64,000 nt of DNA from Streptomyces sp. JJ38 (GTDB lineage: Bacteria; Actinomycetota; Actinomycetes; Streptomycetales; Streptomycetaceae), in assembly GCF_019303475.1 (NCBI RefSeq), contig NZ_JABLSI010000018.1:1-64000 (forward strand), in the 5' to 3' direction. The notes beneath the pieces are model-generated. The model was not told the origin of the DNA and did not search any database. It worked only from the letters and a program-made list of their open reading frames with translations. Shown here piece by piece: positions 43,504 to 55,624 of the stretch (positions are counted from its first letter, which is position 1; every line of letters begins with the position of its first letter). The position numbers were made by a program, and so were the translations under genes.

Positions 43504-43875
43504 GTGCCTACGATCCAGCAGTTGGTCCGCAAGGGCCGACAGGACAAGGTCGAGAAGAACAAGACGCCGGCACTGGAGGGCTCTCCCCAGCGTCGCGGCG
43601 TCTGCACGCGCGTGTTCACCACCACTCCGAAGAAGCCGAACTCGGCCCTGCGTAAGGTCGCGCGTGTGCGTCTGACCAGCGGGATCGAGGTCACGGCCTA
43701 CATTCCGGGTGAGGGTCACAACCTGCAGGAGCACTCCATCGTCCTCGTGCGCGGTGGCCGTGTGAAGGACCTGCCGGGCGTTCGCTACAAGATCATCCGT
43801 GGCTCGCTCGACACCCAGGGCGTCAAGAACCGCAAGCAGGCTCGCAGCCGCTACGGCGCCAAGAAGGAGAAGTAA
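43504..43875 (+). CDS. rpsL: 30S ribosomal protein S12
   Basis: Decoding-centre protein of 123 aa, GTG start. It opens [15 protein letters not shown]. The two streptomycin-resistance positions are wild type: Lys43 in TTTPKKPNS and Lys88 in GGRVKDLPG. The Asp that carries beta-methylthio modification ([11 protein letters not shown]) is present. First gene of the str operon. Confidence 0.98.
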   Translation: MPTIQQLVRKGRQDKVEKNKTPALEGSPQRRGVCTRVFTTTPKKPNSALRKVARVRLTSGIEVTAYIPGEGHNLQEHSIVLVRGGRVKDLPGVRYKIIRGSLDTQGVKNRKQARSRYGAKKEK

Positions 43876-43877
43876 GC

Positions 43878-44348
43878 ATGCCTCGTAAGGGCCCCGCCCC
43901 GAAGCGCCCGGTCATCGTCGACCCGGTGTACGGCACTCCTCTGGTGACCTCCCTGATCAACAAGGTGCTGCTGAACGGCAAGCGCTCCACCGCCGAGCGC
44001 ATCGTCTACGGCGCCATGGAGGGTCTGCGTGAGAAGACCGGCACCGACCCGGTCATCACGCTGAAGCGCGCTCTGGAGAACATCAAGCCGACGCTTGAGG
44101 TCAAGTCCCGCCGCGTCGGTGGTGCGACCTACCAGGTTCCGGTCGAGGTCAAGCCCGGCCGTGCCTCCACGCTCGCTCTCCGCTGGCTCGTCGGCTACTC
44201 CCGCGCCCGTCGCGAGAAGACGATGACCGAGCGTCTGATGAACGAGCTGCTCGACGCCTCCAACGGCCTCGGTGCGGCCGTGAAGAAGCGCGAGGACACC
44301 CACAAGATGGCCGAGTCCAACAAGGCCTTCGCGCACTACCGCTGGTAG
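43878..44348 (+). CDS. rpsG: 30S ribosomal protein S7
   Basis: Primary 16S rRNA-binding protein that nucleates the 30S head, 156 aa. It opens [19 protein letters not shown] and carries the conserved [25 protein letters not shown] and the C-terminal [15 protein letters not shown]. The ATG is two bases after the rpsL stop, with GGAGA within the rpsL end as RBS. Confidence 0.98.
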   Translation: MPRKGPAPKRPVIVDPVYGTPLVTSLINKVLLNGKRSTAERIVYGAMEGLREKTGTDPVITLKRALENIKPTLEVKSRRVGGATYQVPVEVKPGRASTLALRWLVGYSRARREKTMTERLMNELLDASNGLGAAVKKREDTHKMAESNKAFAHYRW

Positions 44349-44387
44349 TCGCTACCCCTATCGAGACCGAGAGAAGACTGAAGCCTT

Positions 44388-46510
<2,123 letters not shown>

Positions 46511-46511
<1 letters not shown>

Positions 46512-46528
46512 CGACGGTTCGCCGTCGT
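46511..46528 (+). other. UUCG hairpin at the fusA stop
   Basis: ACGACGG-ttcg-CCGTCGT: a 7-bp stem closed by the very stable UUCG tetraloop, beginning at the last base of the fusA stop. Possible attenuator or mRNA 3' stabiliser before tuf, since no U-run follows. Confidence 0.6.
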
Positions 46529-46740
46529 AATCTCACCCCTTAGGCTGTAGCACAACGGCATTCCGGGGCATCCGGCGCAGATCGCGGCAAAGCGGTCTGG
46601 GCCGGGCCCCGGTGGCCAGCCCTTAAGAACGAACGGGTCAAGGGCGTCCCCCTCGGGGTCCTGGCTTGTTCGGTACGACCACCTGAACCCTTCCCGCAGA
46701 GTGCGGGGGGCGTACAGCACCAGTCCACAGGAGGACCCCA

Positions 46741-47934
<1,194 letters not shown>

Positions 47935-47963
47935 CCTGACGGTTCCTGGCGGAACCAGCTCCA

Positions 47964-48007
47964 CGTGAGGGGCCCGTACGACCACCCGGTCGTACGGGCC
48001 CCTCACG
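47964..48007 (+). terminator. 20-bp terminator after tuf
   Basis: CGTGAGGGGCCCGTACGACC and its exact complement form a perfect 20-bp stem with loop ACCC, starting 29 bases after the stop. A small hairpin GGTTCC-tggc-GGAACC precedes it (47941-47956). Confidence 0.93.
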
Positions 48008-48104
48008 CGTGTCCGGGGCTCCTCCCACGTGGGTCCGGGTCTCCTCCCGCGTGTTCGGGGCCCTGGGGAACGGCGGGCGCGGCCGGAGGCTCACCGTACG
48101 GCGC

Positions 48105-48124
48105 AGATACCCCCCTAGGTATCT
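48105..48124. promoter_or_regulatory. CsoR/CstR-type operator 1
   Basis: AGATACC-cccccta-GGTATCT class palindrome: AGATACC (48105-48111) and GGTATCT (48118-48124). Its C-run/G-run core is shared with the sites at 48147 and 51056. About 60 bases before the CstB-like gene. Confidence 0.7.
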
Positions 48125-48146
48125 CTGCTACGGTGGAGGCAGTAGA

Positions 48147-48160
48147 TACCCCCCGGGGTA
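48147..48160. promoter_or_regulatory. CsoR/CstR-type operator 2
   Basis: TACCCC-cc-GGGGTA, the classic dyad of CsoR-family repressors, 21 bases before the GTG of the CstB-like gene and probably overlapping its promoter. Confidence 0.75.
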
Positions 48161-48181
48161 AGCATCCGAAGGAGAGTGACC

Positions 48182-49549
48182 GTGTACTTCGTCGACACCT
48201 TCGAGACCGAGGGGCTGGGCAACCGGAGCTATCTGGCCGGCGGGCCCGGCGGTGCGGTGGCGGTCGATCCACCGCGCGACATCGAGCGGGTGCTCGCCGC
48301 GGCCGCCCGGCGGGGCGTGCGCGTCGTGTTCGTGGCGGAGACGCACGTGCACAACGACTACGTCACCGGCGGCCTGGAGCTGGCCCGGCTGACGGGGGCC
48401 CGCTACCTGGTCCCGGCCGGTGCCCACGTGTCCTTCGCCCGCACCCCCGTCGCCGACGGCGACACCGTCACGGTGGACGAGGGTCTGCGGCTGCGGGCCC
48501 TGGCGACTCCGGGGCACACCCCGCACCACACCTCCTACGTGCTGGAGGACGAGGGCCGGGCCGTGGCCGCGTTCACCGGCGGCTCGCTGCTCATCGGCTC
48601 GGTGGGCCGTCCCGACCTCGTCGAGCCCCGGCTGACCGAGCGGCTGGCCCGCGCTCAGCACGCCTCCGCCCACCGTCTCGCCGAGGCCCTGGGCGACGAG
48701 GTGCCGGTGCTGCCCACCCACGGGTTCGGCAGCTTCTGCGCCTCGGCCCAGTCCGACGGCGACGCGACGACGATCGGCGAGGAGCGCGCCGCCAACGAGG
48801 CTTTCACGCTGGACGTGGACACCTTCGTCGAGCGGATGCTGGCCGGGCTGGACGACGTCCCCGCGTACTACGCGCACATGGGCCCGATCAACGCCGCGGG
48901 GCCCGCCCCCGTCGACCTCACCCCGCCGGCGCCGGCCGACGCCGAGCGCATCGCCGAGCGGCTGGCCGCCGGTGAGTGGGTGGTGGACCTGCGCAGCCGC
49001 GTCGCCTACGCCGCGGGCCACGTGGCCGGTTCGGTCAACTTCGAGGGCGAGGGCAAGCTCGCCACCTACCTCGCCTGGCTCATGCCGTGGGGCAAGCCCG
49101 TCACCCTGCTCGCGGACACCCCGGAGCAGCTCGCCGAGGCGCAGCGCGAGCTGGCCCGCGTCGGCATCGACCGCCCGGCCGCGGCCGCCACCGGCGACCC
49201 GGCCGGCTGGGTCCGCGAGGGCGAGGCGCTCGCCTCCTTCCCGCGCGCGACGTTCGCCGAGCTCGCCGACGCCCGTGGGCGCGGTGAGGACGTGGTGGTG
49301 CTCGACGTGCGCCGCGACTCCGAGCGCGCCGGCGAACGTGTCGAGGGGTCGGTGCACATCCCGGTCCACGAGCTGCACGCCCGTCTCGGGGAGGTCCCCG
49401 CGGGCACGGTGTGGACGCACTGCGCCAGCGGGATGCGTGCGGCGATCGCCGCCTCCCTCCTCGACGCCGCCGGCCGCCGCGTCGTCGCCGTCGACGACGC
49501 GTTCGACGCCGCCGCCCGGGCCGGGCTGACGGCCGCCTCCCGCCCCTGA
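48182..49549 (+). CDS. CstB-like persulfide dioxygenase-rhodanese fusion
   Basis: Cytosolic 455-aa enzyme. Residues 1 to about 245 form a metallo-beta-lactamase fold with ETHVHNDYVTGG (H55, H57, D59) and TPGHTPHHTSYV, the iron site of persulfide dioxygenases. Then a rhodanese domain without a catalytic Cys (WVVDLRSRVAYAAGHVAGSVNF) and a second, active rhodanese with Cys414 in THCASGMRAA. This three-part order matches CstB of Staphylococcus aureus, which oxidises low-molecular-weight persulfides to thiosulfate. GTG 48182 was chosen because GAAGGAG is seven bases upstream. Expected to be induced by sulfide through the operators at 48105-48160. Confidence 0.85.
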   Translation: MYFVDTFETEGLGNRSYLAGGPGGAVAVDPPRDIERVLAAAARRGVRVVFVAETHVHNDYVTGGLELARLTGARYLVPAGAHVSFARTPVADGDTVTVDEGLRLRALATPGHTPHHTSYVLEDEGRAVAAFTGGSLLIGSVGRPDLVEPRLTERLARAQHASAHRLAEALGDEVPVLPTHGFGSFCASAQSDGDATTIGEERAANEAFTLDVDTFVERMLAGLDDVPAYYAHMGPINAAGPAPVDLTPPAPADAERIAERLAAGEWVVDLRSRVAYAAGHVAGSVNFEGEGKLATYLAWLMPWGKPVTLLADTPEQLAEAQRELARVGIDRPAAAATGDPAGWVREGEALASFPRATFAELADARGRGEDVVVLDVRRDSERAGERVEGSVHIPVHELHARLGEVPAGTVWTHCASGMRAAIAASLLDAAGRRVVAVDDAFDAAARAGLTAASRP

Positions 49550-49594
49550 GCGGCCCGCCCCCCCTGACCACCCCCGTACAGCGAAGGCAGAGCC

Positions 49595-49954
49595 ATGCCC
49601 CTCTTCCGACGCGGTCGAGACCGCCTCACCCCCGAACAGGCCCACGCCCGAACCGGCGACGGCGCCGCCGTCCTGCTGGACGTGCGGGAAGCGCCGGAGT
49701 GGGCGGCCGGGCACGCCCCCGCCGCCGTCCACCTGCCGCTGACCCGCCTCACGGCCGGGGCCGCCCTGCCCGACGAGGCGCGGGGGCGGCCGGTGGTGGC
49801 GATCTGCCGTTCCGGCAACCGCTCCCAGCGGGCCGCCGAGCTGCTCGTCGCCCGGGGCGTCGACGCCGTCGACGTCGCGGGCGGGATGGCCGCCTGGGCA
49901 CGTGCCGGACTGCCCGTCGTCGACGCGCGTGGGCGGGACGGCCGGATCGCGTGA
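49595..49954 (+). CDS. Rhodanese-like sulfurtransferase
   Basis: A 119-aa single rhodanese domain: VLLDVREAPEWAAGHAPAAVHLPL, then VVAICRSGNRSQRAAELL with catalytic Cys71, then DVAGGMAAWARAGLPV. It moves sulfane sulfur between carriers. It lies 45 bases after the CstB-like gene and its stop overlaps the TauE gene by four bases, so all three form one operon. Confidence 0.9.
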   Translation: MPLFRRGRDRLTPEQAHARTGDGAAVLLDVREAPEWAAGHAPAAVHLPLTRLTAGAALPDEARGRPVVAICRSGNRSQRAAELLVARGVDAVDVAGGMAAWARAGLPVVDARGRDGRIA

Positions 49955-50724
49955 GCGCCCTGGTCCTGGCCCTGCTGGCGGGGGCCGTGGTCGGCCTGGC
50001 ACTCGGGGCGCTCGGCGGCGGCGGGAGCGTCCTGGCCGTACCGGCGCTGATCTACCTGCTCGGCTTCAGCCCGGTGGCGGCGACGAGCGCCAGTCTCCTC
50101 ATCGTCTCCGCCACCTCGCTGACCGCCCTGTACACCCACGCCAGAGCGGGCAACGTCCGGTGGCGGGTGGGGGCGGCCTTCGCCGCGGCGGGCCTGCTGC
50201 CCGCGGCCCTCGCCGGGGCCGCGGCCGCCCGGCTGCCGCAGGTCGCCCTCACGCTGGCGTTCGCCCTCGTCGCGACCCTCGCCGCGCTGCGCATGCTGCG
50301 CCCGGCCCCGGACCCGGCCGCTGCCGGCGCCGGTGCGCCGCGGGTGCGGCCGGTGAAGGCGGCGGGAACCGGGGCGGGGCTGGGTGCGCTGACCGGTCTG
50401 CTGGGCGTGGGCGGTGGCTTCCTCGCCGTCCCGGCCCTGGTCACGGTGCTGGCCTTCGAGATGCCGGCCGCCGTGGGCACGAGCCTGCTGGTGATCTCGG
50501 CGAACTCCCTGACATCCCTGGTCACCCGCGCGGGCGTCGCCGTCCCCCTCGACTGGTCGGTCATCGCCCCGTTCACCGCGGCCGCCGTCCTGGGCGCCTG
50601 GGACGGCAGGCGGCTCGCGGCCCGGGTCTCGGTGCCCCGGTTGCAGCGACTGTTCGCGGCGGTGCTCCTGGCCGTGGCCGCCTTCATGCTCGTCGACGTC
50701 CTCCTCGTCGGCCTCCTCGGCTGA
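49951..50724 (+). CDS. TauE/SafE family anion exporter
   Basis: A 257-aa membrane protein with about eight helices and the two-fold family repeat: GALGGGGSVLAVPALIYLLG and GLLGVGGGFLAVPALVTVLA. TauE/SafE proteins move sulfonates, sulfite or related anions; in sulfide-oxidation clusters they export sulfite or thiosulfate. GTG start overlapping the rhodanese stop. A basic cytosolic loop (RVRPVKAAGTG) separates the two halves. Confidence 0.88.
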   Translation: MSALVLALLAGAVVGLALGALGGGGSVLAVPALIYLLGFSPVAATSASLLIVSATSLTALYTHARAGNVRWRVGAAFAAAGLLPAALAGAAAARLPQVALTLAFALVATLAALRMLRPAPDPAAAGAGAPRVRPVKAAGTGAGLGALTGLLGVGGGFLAVPALVTVLAFEMPAAVGTSLLVISANSLTSLVTRAGVAVPLDWSVIAPFTAAAVLGAWDGRRLAARVSVPRLQRLFAAVLLAVAAFMLVDVLLVGLLG

Positions 50725-50754
50725 GTGGGAGGGGGTGTCGTGCTCCGGGGCGGG

Positions 50755-51072
<318 letters not shown>

Positions 51073-51114
51073 CTATCCAGGGTGCCACCCGAAATGAAAA
51101 GCGGAGAAATCGCC

Positions 51115-51675
51115 ATGAGCAGCGCCATAGCCCCCGAGCAGGTCCACGGCCGACTCGCCGAGCTGACCGTCATCGACGTCCGCACCCCCGGCGAGTACGC
51201 CTCCGGCCACCTGCCGGGCGCCCACAACGTCCCCCTCGACGACCTCGACCGCGCCCTGCCCGCGCTCAAAGCCGCCGCCGGGCGCGGGGACCTGCTCGTG
51301 GTGTGCGCCTCCGGCGCCCGCTCCGCGACGGCCTGCCGGCGGCTGGCCGAGAACGGCGTCACCGCCGCCAGTCTCACCGGGGGCACCACCGCCTGGACCC
51401 AGCTCGGGCACGACATCCACCGCCCCGCCGGCGTCCGCGCCCCCTGGGCCATGGAGCGGCAGGTGCGCCTGGCCGCCGGCGGCCTCGTCCTGACCGGGCT
51501 GCTGGCCGGTCTCCGCCTGCCGCACGCCCGGTGGATCTCCGCCGGGGTCGCGGGCGGTCTGGTGTTCTCCGCCCTCACCGACACCTGCGGCATGGCCCGC
51601 GTCCTCGCCAGGCTTCCGCACAACCGGCCGCGAGGCGCCGACCTCGACGCCACCCTCGCCGCCCTCGAAGGCTGA
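51115..51675 (+). CDS. Rhodanese domain fused to a two-helix membrane tail (DUF2892-like)
   Basis: A 186-aa protein. Residues about 1-100 are a rhodanese domain with DVRTPGEYASGHLPGAHNVPL and Cys64 in VVCASGARSATACRRL. The C-terminal part has two hydrophobic segments (QVRLAAGGLVLTGLLAGL and WISAGVAGGLVFSALTDTCGMARVLARLP), the DUF2892-type tail that anchors it to the membrane. The ATG at 51115 has GGAG nine bases upstream; an in-frame ATG at 51094 is possible. Member of the CstR regulon. Confidence 0.87.
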   Translation: MSSAIAPEQVHGRLAELTVIDVRTPGEYASGHLPGAHNVPLDDLDRALPALKAAAGRGDLLVVCASGARSATACRRLAENGVTAASLTGGTTAWTQLGHDIHRPAGVRAPWAMERQVRLAAGGLVLTGLLAGLRLPHARWISAGVAGGLVFSALTDTCGMARVLARLPHNRPRGADLDATLAALEG

Positions 51676-51695
51676 CCCGGGCGCAACCGGGAGGC

Positions 51696-51761
51696 TCAGG
51701 CCGGCTCCAGGCCGCCGTCGACGGTGAGGGCCTGCCCGGTGAGCCGGCCCGCCTCCGGGCG
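51696..51761 (-). pseudogene. C-terminal remnant of a short-chain dehydrogenase
   Basis: On the minus strand the last codons before TGA (51696-51698) read PEAGRLTGQALTVDGGLEPA, the standard C-terminal end of an SDR (TGQ-x-L-x-VDGG). No further SDR sequence lies upstream, because the arsR promoter begins there. The rest of the gene has been lost, so this is a scar of a rearrangement. Confidence 0.75.
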
Positions 51762-51767
51762 TGCGCA

Positions 51768-51789
51768 ATGTTCGAAGTTCGCCGAACAT
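51768..51789. promoter_or_regulatory. ArsR operator candidate
   Basis: ATGTTCG-aagttcgc-CGAACAT, a 7-bp perfect dyad 23 bases before the arsR ATG, AT-richer than its surroundings. Likely site of autorepression. Confidence 0.65.
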
Positions 51790-51811
51790 CGAATCACGGT
51801 ACCATGGGCCT

Positions 51812-52150
51812 ATGAAGGACCCGCGGCACCCCGCCACCGACGAGATCGCCCTCACCCGGGTTCTGGCCGCCCTCAGCGACCCCGTCCGGCTCGGCGTCGT
51901 CCGCCTCCTCGCCGACGGCGGTGAGCGCGGCTGGGGTGAACTCCGGGCCCCCGTGGCCAAGTCGACGCTCAGTCACCACATGAAGGTGCTGCGGGACGCG
52001 GGCATCACCCGCACGCGCCAGGAGGGCACCCGCTGCTACGTGCGGCTGCGCCGCGCCGACCTCGACGACCGCTTCCCGGACCTGCTCCCGGCCGTCCTCG
52101 CCGCCGCCGGCGCCGACGACGTCGGCGCCGAGGTCACCGCGGCGCCTTGA
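51812..52150 (+). CDS. ArsR family winged-helix regulator
   Basis: A 112-aa repressor. The wHTH includes LTRVLAALSDPVRLGVVRLLADG, WGELRAPVAKSTLSHHMKVLRDAGITRTRQEG (recognition helix) and CYVRLRRADLDDRFPDLL. No clear metal-binding Cys pair is present, so a non-metal ligand is likely. The last 38 codons are duplicated at 55625-55739. In the undisturbed order it would face the doxX gene. Confidence 0.88.
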   Translation: MKDPRHPATDEIALTRVLAALSDPVRLGVVRLLADGGERGWGELRAPVAKSTLSHHMKVLRDAGITRTRQEGTRCYVRLRRADLDDRFPDLLPAVLAAAGADDVGAEVTAAP

Positions 52151-52151
52151 G
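52037..52151. repeat. 115-bp direct repeat, left copy (3' end of arsR)
   Basis: It matches 55625-55739 in the same orientation at 113 of 115 positions (differences in the GGC GCC / GGC TCC codon and the base before TGA). The left copy is the intact end of arsR. The pair brackets a 3.47-kb segment with a foreign-looking ABC operon. Confidence 0.93.
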
Positions 52152-52168
52152 CGGGCCCCCGCTGTGTG

Positions 52169-54271
52169 TCAGGAAGACGTCCTCGTCATGACCCGGACTC
52201 CGACGATTCCCGCACCTGCGAGCAGTGCGGCGAGGGCGCAGGTGACCAGGATGGTGCTGAGCGGGAAGGCGATGGACGGATCGAGATTGCTCCACGAGAG
52301 TGAGGCAATGATTCCGGCCACCAATCCAGTTCCGGCGACGACCGTGTACCCCAGAAGAAACTCTCGGACGTTGATGCCGCGGATTCGGTGATGTGTCAGC
52401 CCCAGGGCCGTGAGGAGCCGCGCTCCCCGGCGCCCAGTCGCTGTTCGATCGACCATTCCGACGGCGAGGCTGAGGAACGTGAGTGAACTCAGGACGGTGA
52501 TACCCCCGAAGATCCAGGAGACGAGATCGGACTCCTGGAGGGTGAGGTCGGCTGCCGAGATCACGTTGAGCGCGGCGGGGTTTCCGAGTGCCGCGGCGCG
52601 TATATCCATCTCGAACTGTGTACTGCGCGGCGCCAGGATGATCACCTGGCTTTCGGAGGTGAGTCGATCGAATTCCGGGCGGACCAGCTCGACCTCCATC
52701 GGGGAACGGACGACGCCCGCCAGGCGATCCTCAGCCGTGGCCTCCAGCGTCCCGTCAGGAGCACAGGCCCGCGTGTTCAGCAGGCGGCTGATATCCGTGC
52801 AGGTCGCGCCAAGCTCCATGACAGGGGCGTTTCCCTGGCTCGTGGACTGGCTGACAGGAGCCGCGACAGCGTCCGGAAGGTCGCGGAGCAACAGCTCGAA
52901 GTCGACGTCACCGAGCGCTCCGCGAAGGAGGACGGCTTCGGCGGAGACATCCGGCGGCGTCGGCGGGTCGAGGTCGCGTGCTGCGCTGATCCACGCCGCG
53001 ACAACCGGCGTGATCACGAGAAGGGCCGCGATGCCGTACAGCGGCCGGACCGCGGAGCGGGGATCGTACTGAAGCCGCCGCCCGGCCAGCACGTCCTCGG
53101 GGGATCGTGCCCTCGTCGCCATGCGAGCGCCCACGATGCGCCCGATCAGCGGGAGGACCAGTGGGACTCCCGCGGCGAGCAGGACCACACCGGCCAGGGT
53201 GGTGGTGGATGCCGAATCGCCCGCGCTGAACGTCGCTACGACCAGCAGGAGCACCGCGGCCGCTGCGGGTGCTGAGCGCAGGGCGGGCAGCCGCGGGCGG
53301 CCCGCCCGGGGCCGCGGGGTGGCCTGGTGGCGTTCCTCCCCGCGGCGTTCCACGACGACGGCCAGCCGGCCGAATGCGATGGTCAGAACCAGGAGCAGGA
53401 GCACCACGGCCCATAGCGGCAGCCTGAGTGCGCCCTCGGCTACCGGGCGGTTGACGACGGGGATGTGGCCCATCAACGGACGGCACACCATCCACAACAG
53501 CGTTCCGGCGGCAAGCCCTGGCAGGAATGCAGCCGCTGACTCCAGGACGATCAGCCGTCGACGGCGCTTGGTGGCGACACCCACGGCGCGCAACAGAGCC
53601 AGACGCTGGGCGCGCAGCGGAGCGGACACGGCAGTACCCGCTGCAGCGAGCACGATCAACGGTACGACGACAAAACCCGTCAGGGCGAGTGCCATGGCCG
53701 GAACATCGATCTCGGTCCCCTCACCGATGCTCGGGCCAGGGCCGCCGAACCCGGCGACGTCGACGGTGTCCACGCCCATGGTGCCGCCTGTCGGCATGTG
53801 CCGGTAGGCCAGGAGTTCGCCCGGGTTGAGAACCCCTTCGTCACCGAGGACGGAAGCGTCGGGGAACCGCATCGCCAACGCAGGGTGCTTCTCGGCAAGG
53901 TCTGCCAGCCCGGGGGAGATGGCCCAGCCTCCCGGTTCGGGCCATGTCGTCATCCCCGGCGGCATCGCGGCCGGGGAATCCAGACTTACCGGGTCGAGCC
54001 ATACGACCGGGTACTGGTCGGGCCCCCAGGTGTCCGTTCGCTGATCGACCCGGAGCACAGCGGGTTCACCGGGCGTGGCCAGAGTCAGCGTCCGTGCTTG
54101 GAAGCGTGCGCTCTCCGCGGCCAGCATGTGGACCACGCCCACGGTGAACAGCGCCGTCGCGGCGGCCACGGCGGCCACGGCGCCAAGGAGAACCAGGCGT
54201 AGTCGCTGTTGCGGGTGCTGGCCCGTCGCCAGACGGAGAGCGACTCGGAGCGTCGTTCTGCCCGCGTTCAC
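52169..54271 (-). CDS. ABC transporter permease, FtsX-like
   Basis: A 700-aa membrane protein with about ten helices arranged as two FtsX/MacB-like halves. There is an N-terminal helix (LVLLGAVAAVAAATALFTVGVV), then a large extracytoplasmic part, then helix groups including MALALTGFVVVPLIVLAAAG and TFLSLAVGMVDRTATGRRGARLLTALGLTHHRIRGINVREFLLGY. The overall plan is that of Gram-positive antimicrobial-peptide or lipoprotein exporters that couple to a separate ATPase. It overlaps the ATPase gene by four bases. Base composition is a little less GC-rich than the core. Confidence 0.85.
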   Translation of the reverse strand: MNAGRTTLRVALRLATGQHPQQRLRLVLLGAVAAVAAATALFTVGVVHMLAAESARFQARTLTLATPGEPAVLRVDQRTDTWGPDQYPVVWLDPVSLDSPAAMPPGMTTWPEPGGWAISPGLADLAEKHPALAMRFPDASVLGDEGVLNPGELLAYRHMPTGGTMGVDTVDVAGFGGPGPSIGEGTEIDVPAMALALTGFVVVPLIVLAAAGTAVSAPLRAQRLALLRAVGVATKRRRRLIVLESAAAFLPGLAAGTLLWMVCRPLMGHIPVVNRPVAEGALRLPLWAVVLLLLVLTIAFGRLAVVVERRGEERHQATPRPRAGRPRLPALRSAPAAAAVLLLVVATFSAGDSASTTTLAGVVLLAAGVPLVLPLIGRIVGARMATRARSPEDVLAGRRLQYDPRSAVRPLYGIAALLVITPVVAAWISAARDLDPPTPPDVSAEAVLLRGALGDVDFELLLRDLPDAVAAPVSQSTSQGNAPVMELGATCTDISRLLNTRACAPDGTLEATAEDRLAGVVRSPMEVELVRPEFDRLTSESQVIILAPRSTQFEMDIRAAALGNPAALNVISAADLTLQESDLVSWIFGGITVLSSLTFLSLAVGMVDRTATGRRGARLLTALGLTHHRIRGINVREFLLGYTVVAGTGLVAGIIASLSWSNLDPSIAFPLSTILVTCALAALLAGAGIVGVRVMTRTSS

Positions 54272-55014
54272 CGAAGCTCTCCGGGGGAAGCCGTGGCGGG
54301 AGCTGCCTGAAGACGGCCCGACTTGAGGATGAGCGTCCGGTCCATGGCACGTGCGACCGCCGTGTCATGGGTGGCGACGACGAGTGCGGCCCCGCCCTGG
54401 CGGCATGCGTCCAACAGGACCTCAGTCACGCGCTGGGCGTTGTTCTCGTCCAGTGCCCCGGTGGGCTCGTCGGCCAGGACCAGCCGTGGTCCACAGACCA
54501 GTGCCCGTGCGATGGCCGCACGCTGCGCTTCGCCGCCTGAGAGCTCCTCGGGTGGCCGGTGTCCGTACCCGGCCAGGCCGACCAGGCTCAGCAGTTCCTC
54601 CGCCCGGGCTCGCGCCCCGCCTCTGCCGGAGAACATGGCGGGAAGGGCTACGTTCTCCAGGATGCTCAGTTCCGGCATCAGCTCACCGAACTGGAACACC
54701 ATGCCGATGCTCGCCAGCCGAACGGCGGCGGCAGTGTCCTCCGGAACACCACTGAGCGGCTGTCCGCAGATCTCCACGACCCCTTCGGCCGGGTGGGTCA
54801 GACCGGCCAGTGCATTGATCAGCGTGGTCTTGCCGGAGCCGGAAGGACCCATGACTGCTACGGCCTCTCCTGCTCTCACCTCGATGTCGAGTCCGTCCGC
54901 GATCCTGCGTCCTGGTACCTCGATCACCAGGCCGGTCGCTCGGGCGACGGGGCGACGCCCCGGATCATCCTGGGAAGGCGAGTCTCCCGCTCTCGTACTC
55001 CCGCGCTCCACCAC
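54268..55014 (-). CDS. ABC transporter ATP-binding protein, MacB/LolD type
   Basis: A 248-aa ATPase. Walker A GPSGSGKTT (residues about 54-62), Q-loop VFQFGELMPELSILENVALP, signature LSGGEAQRAAIARAL, Walker B LVLADEPTGALD and the H-loop ATHD are all present, so it should be active. The GTG at 55014 has GGGAGA four bases upstream; GTG 55011 is equally possible. It pairs with the permease at 52169-54271, with which it overlaps by four bases. Confidence 0.92.
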   Translation of the reverse strand: MVERGSTRAGDSPSQDDPGRRPVARATGLVIEVPGRRIADGLDIEVRAGEAVAVMGPSGSGKTTLINALAGLTHPAEGVVEICGQPLSGVPEDTAAAVRLASIGMVFQFGELMPELSILENVALPAMFSGRGGARARAEELLSLVGLAGYGHRPPEELSGGEAQRAAIARALVCGPRLVLADEPTGALDENNAQRVTEVLLDACRQGGAALVVATHDTAVARAMDRTLILKSGRLQAAPATASPGELR

Positions 55015-55110
55015 TACGTCTCCCGCCCGTCCTCATGCCCCGTTGTCCACTGGAAAGGGCGTGTCCCGCCACCACTCGCGGAACGGCGGCAGGACACGTG
55101 AGCACTCCTA

Positions 55111-55449
55111 TCAGTACCGCTGCCAGTTACCGCACGAGTCAGGCCAGAAGTTGGGCGTCTCGCACGTCTTGTGACCGGTTATCTTGCCCGGAGAGCCTTC
55201 CTGGGCGCACACGCCGTTGTTTCCGTCTCCGTCCTTGACCGAGCCGGTCCCGGAGGATCCGTACTCGTAGACGGCCTTCACGCCCGTGCGGTCCGACTCC
55301 TTGTCACACGTCTTGATGTCTCTGCGCGAATTGAAGTCGTAAGAGTAGTCGCTGCCGTTGTAGCTGGTGAGAGCGCTCGCGGCGGTCGGGGCCGCAAGGA
55401 CAAGGCCGAATACGGCTGTTGCTCCGACTGCGATGCTGCGCACACGCAT
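55111..55449 (-). CDS. Small secreted four-Cys protein
   Basis: A 112-aa precursor: signal peptide MRVRSIAVGATAVFGLVLAA with a likely cut after ASA (about residue 27), leaving 85 residues with four Cys (TCDKES, GVCAQE, KTCETP, DSCGNW), so two disulfides are possible. Polar, Gly/Asn/Asp-rich, no recognised domain. RBS AAGGAGGGG is eight bases from the ATG. It is the first gene of a likely operon with the ATPase and permease, and could be the exported or sensed partner. Confidence 0.75.
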   Translation of the reverse strand: MRVRSIAVGATAVFGLVLAAPTAASALTSYNGSDYSYDFNSRRDIKTCDKESDRTGVKAVYEYGSSGTGSVKDGDGNNGVCAQEGSPGKITGHKTCETPNFWPDSCGNWQRY

Positions 55450-55624
55450 GTGGATTCCCCTCCTTCTGCTCCCGGTCGGGAGCAAGCAACCCAGAGTCCA
55501 CATGATCACCCCCCAGGGCACAACCTTCGGGATTGCGGAGCGTGACACTTCGACTCGATGTCATCGGCGTGGGCGGCTATCTGGCCGGAATGGACCGTAG
55601 GGGGCAGTTCGCTGCTTGGCCTCT

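Noticed and set aside
52152-55624. Transposon origin of the insertion (IS ends, transposase)
   Set aside because: No transposase gene and no terminal inverted repeats are visible; the 115-bp direct repeat is too long for a target duplication.
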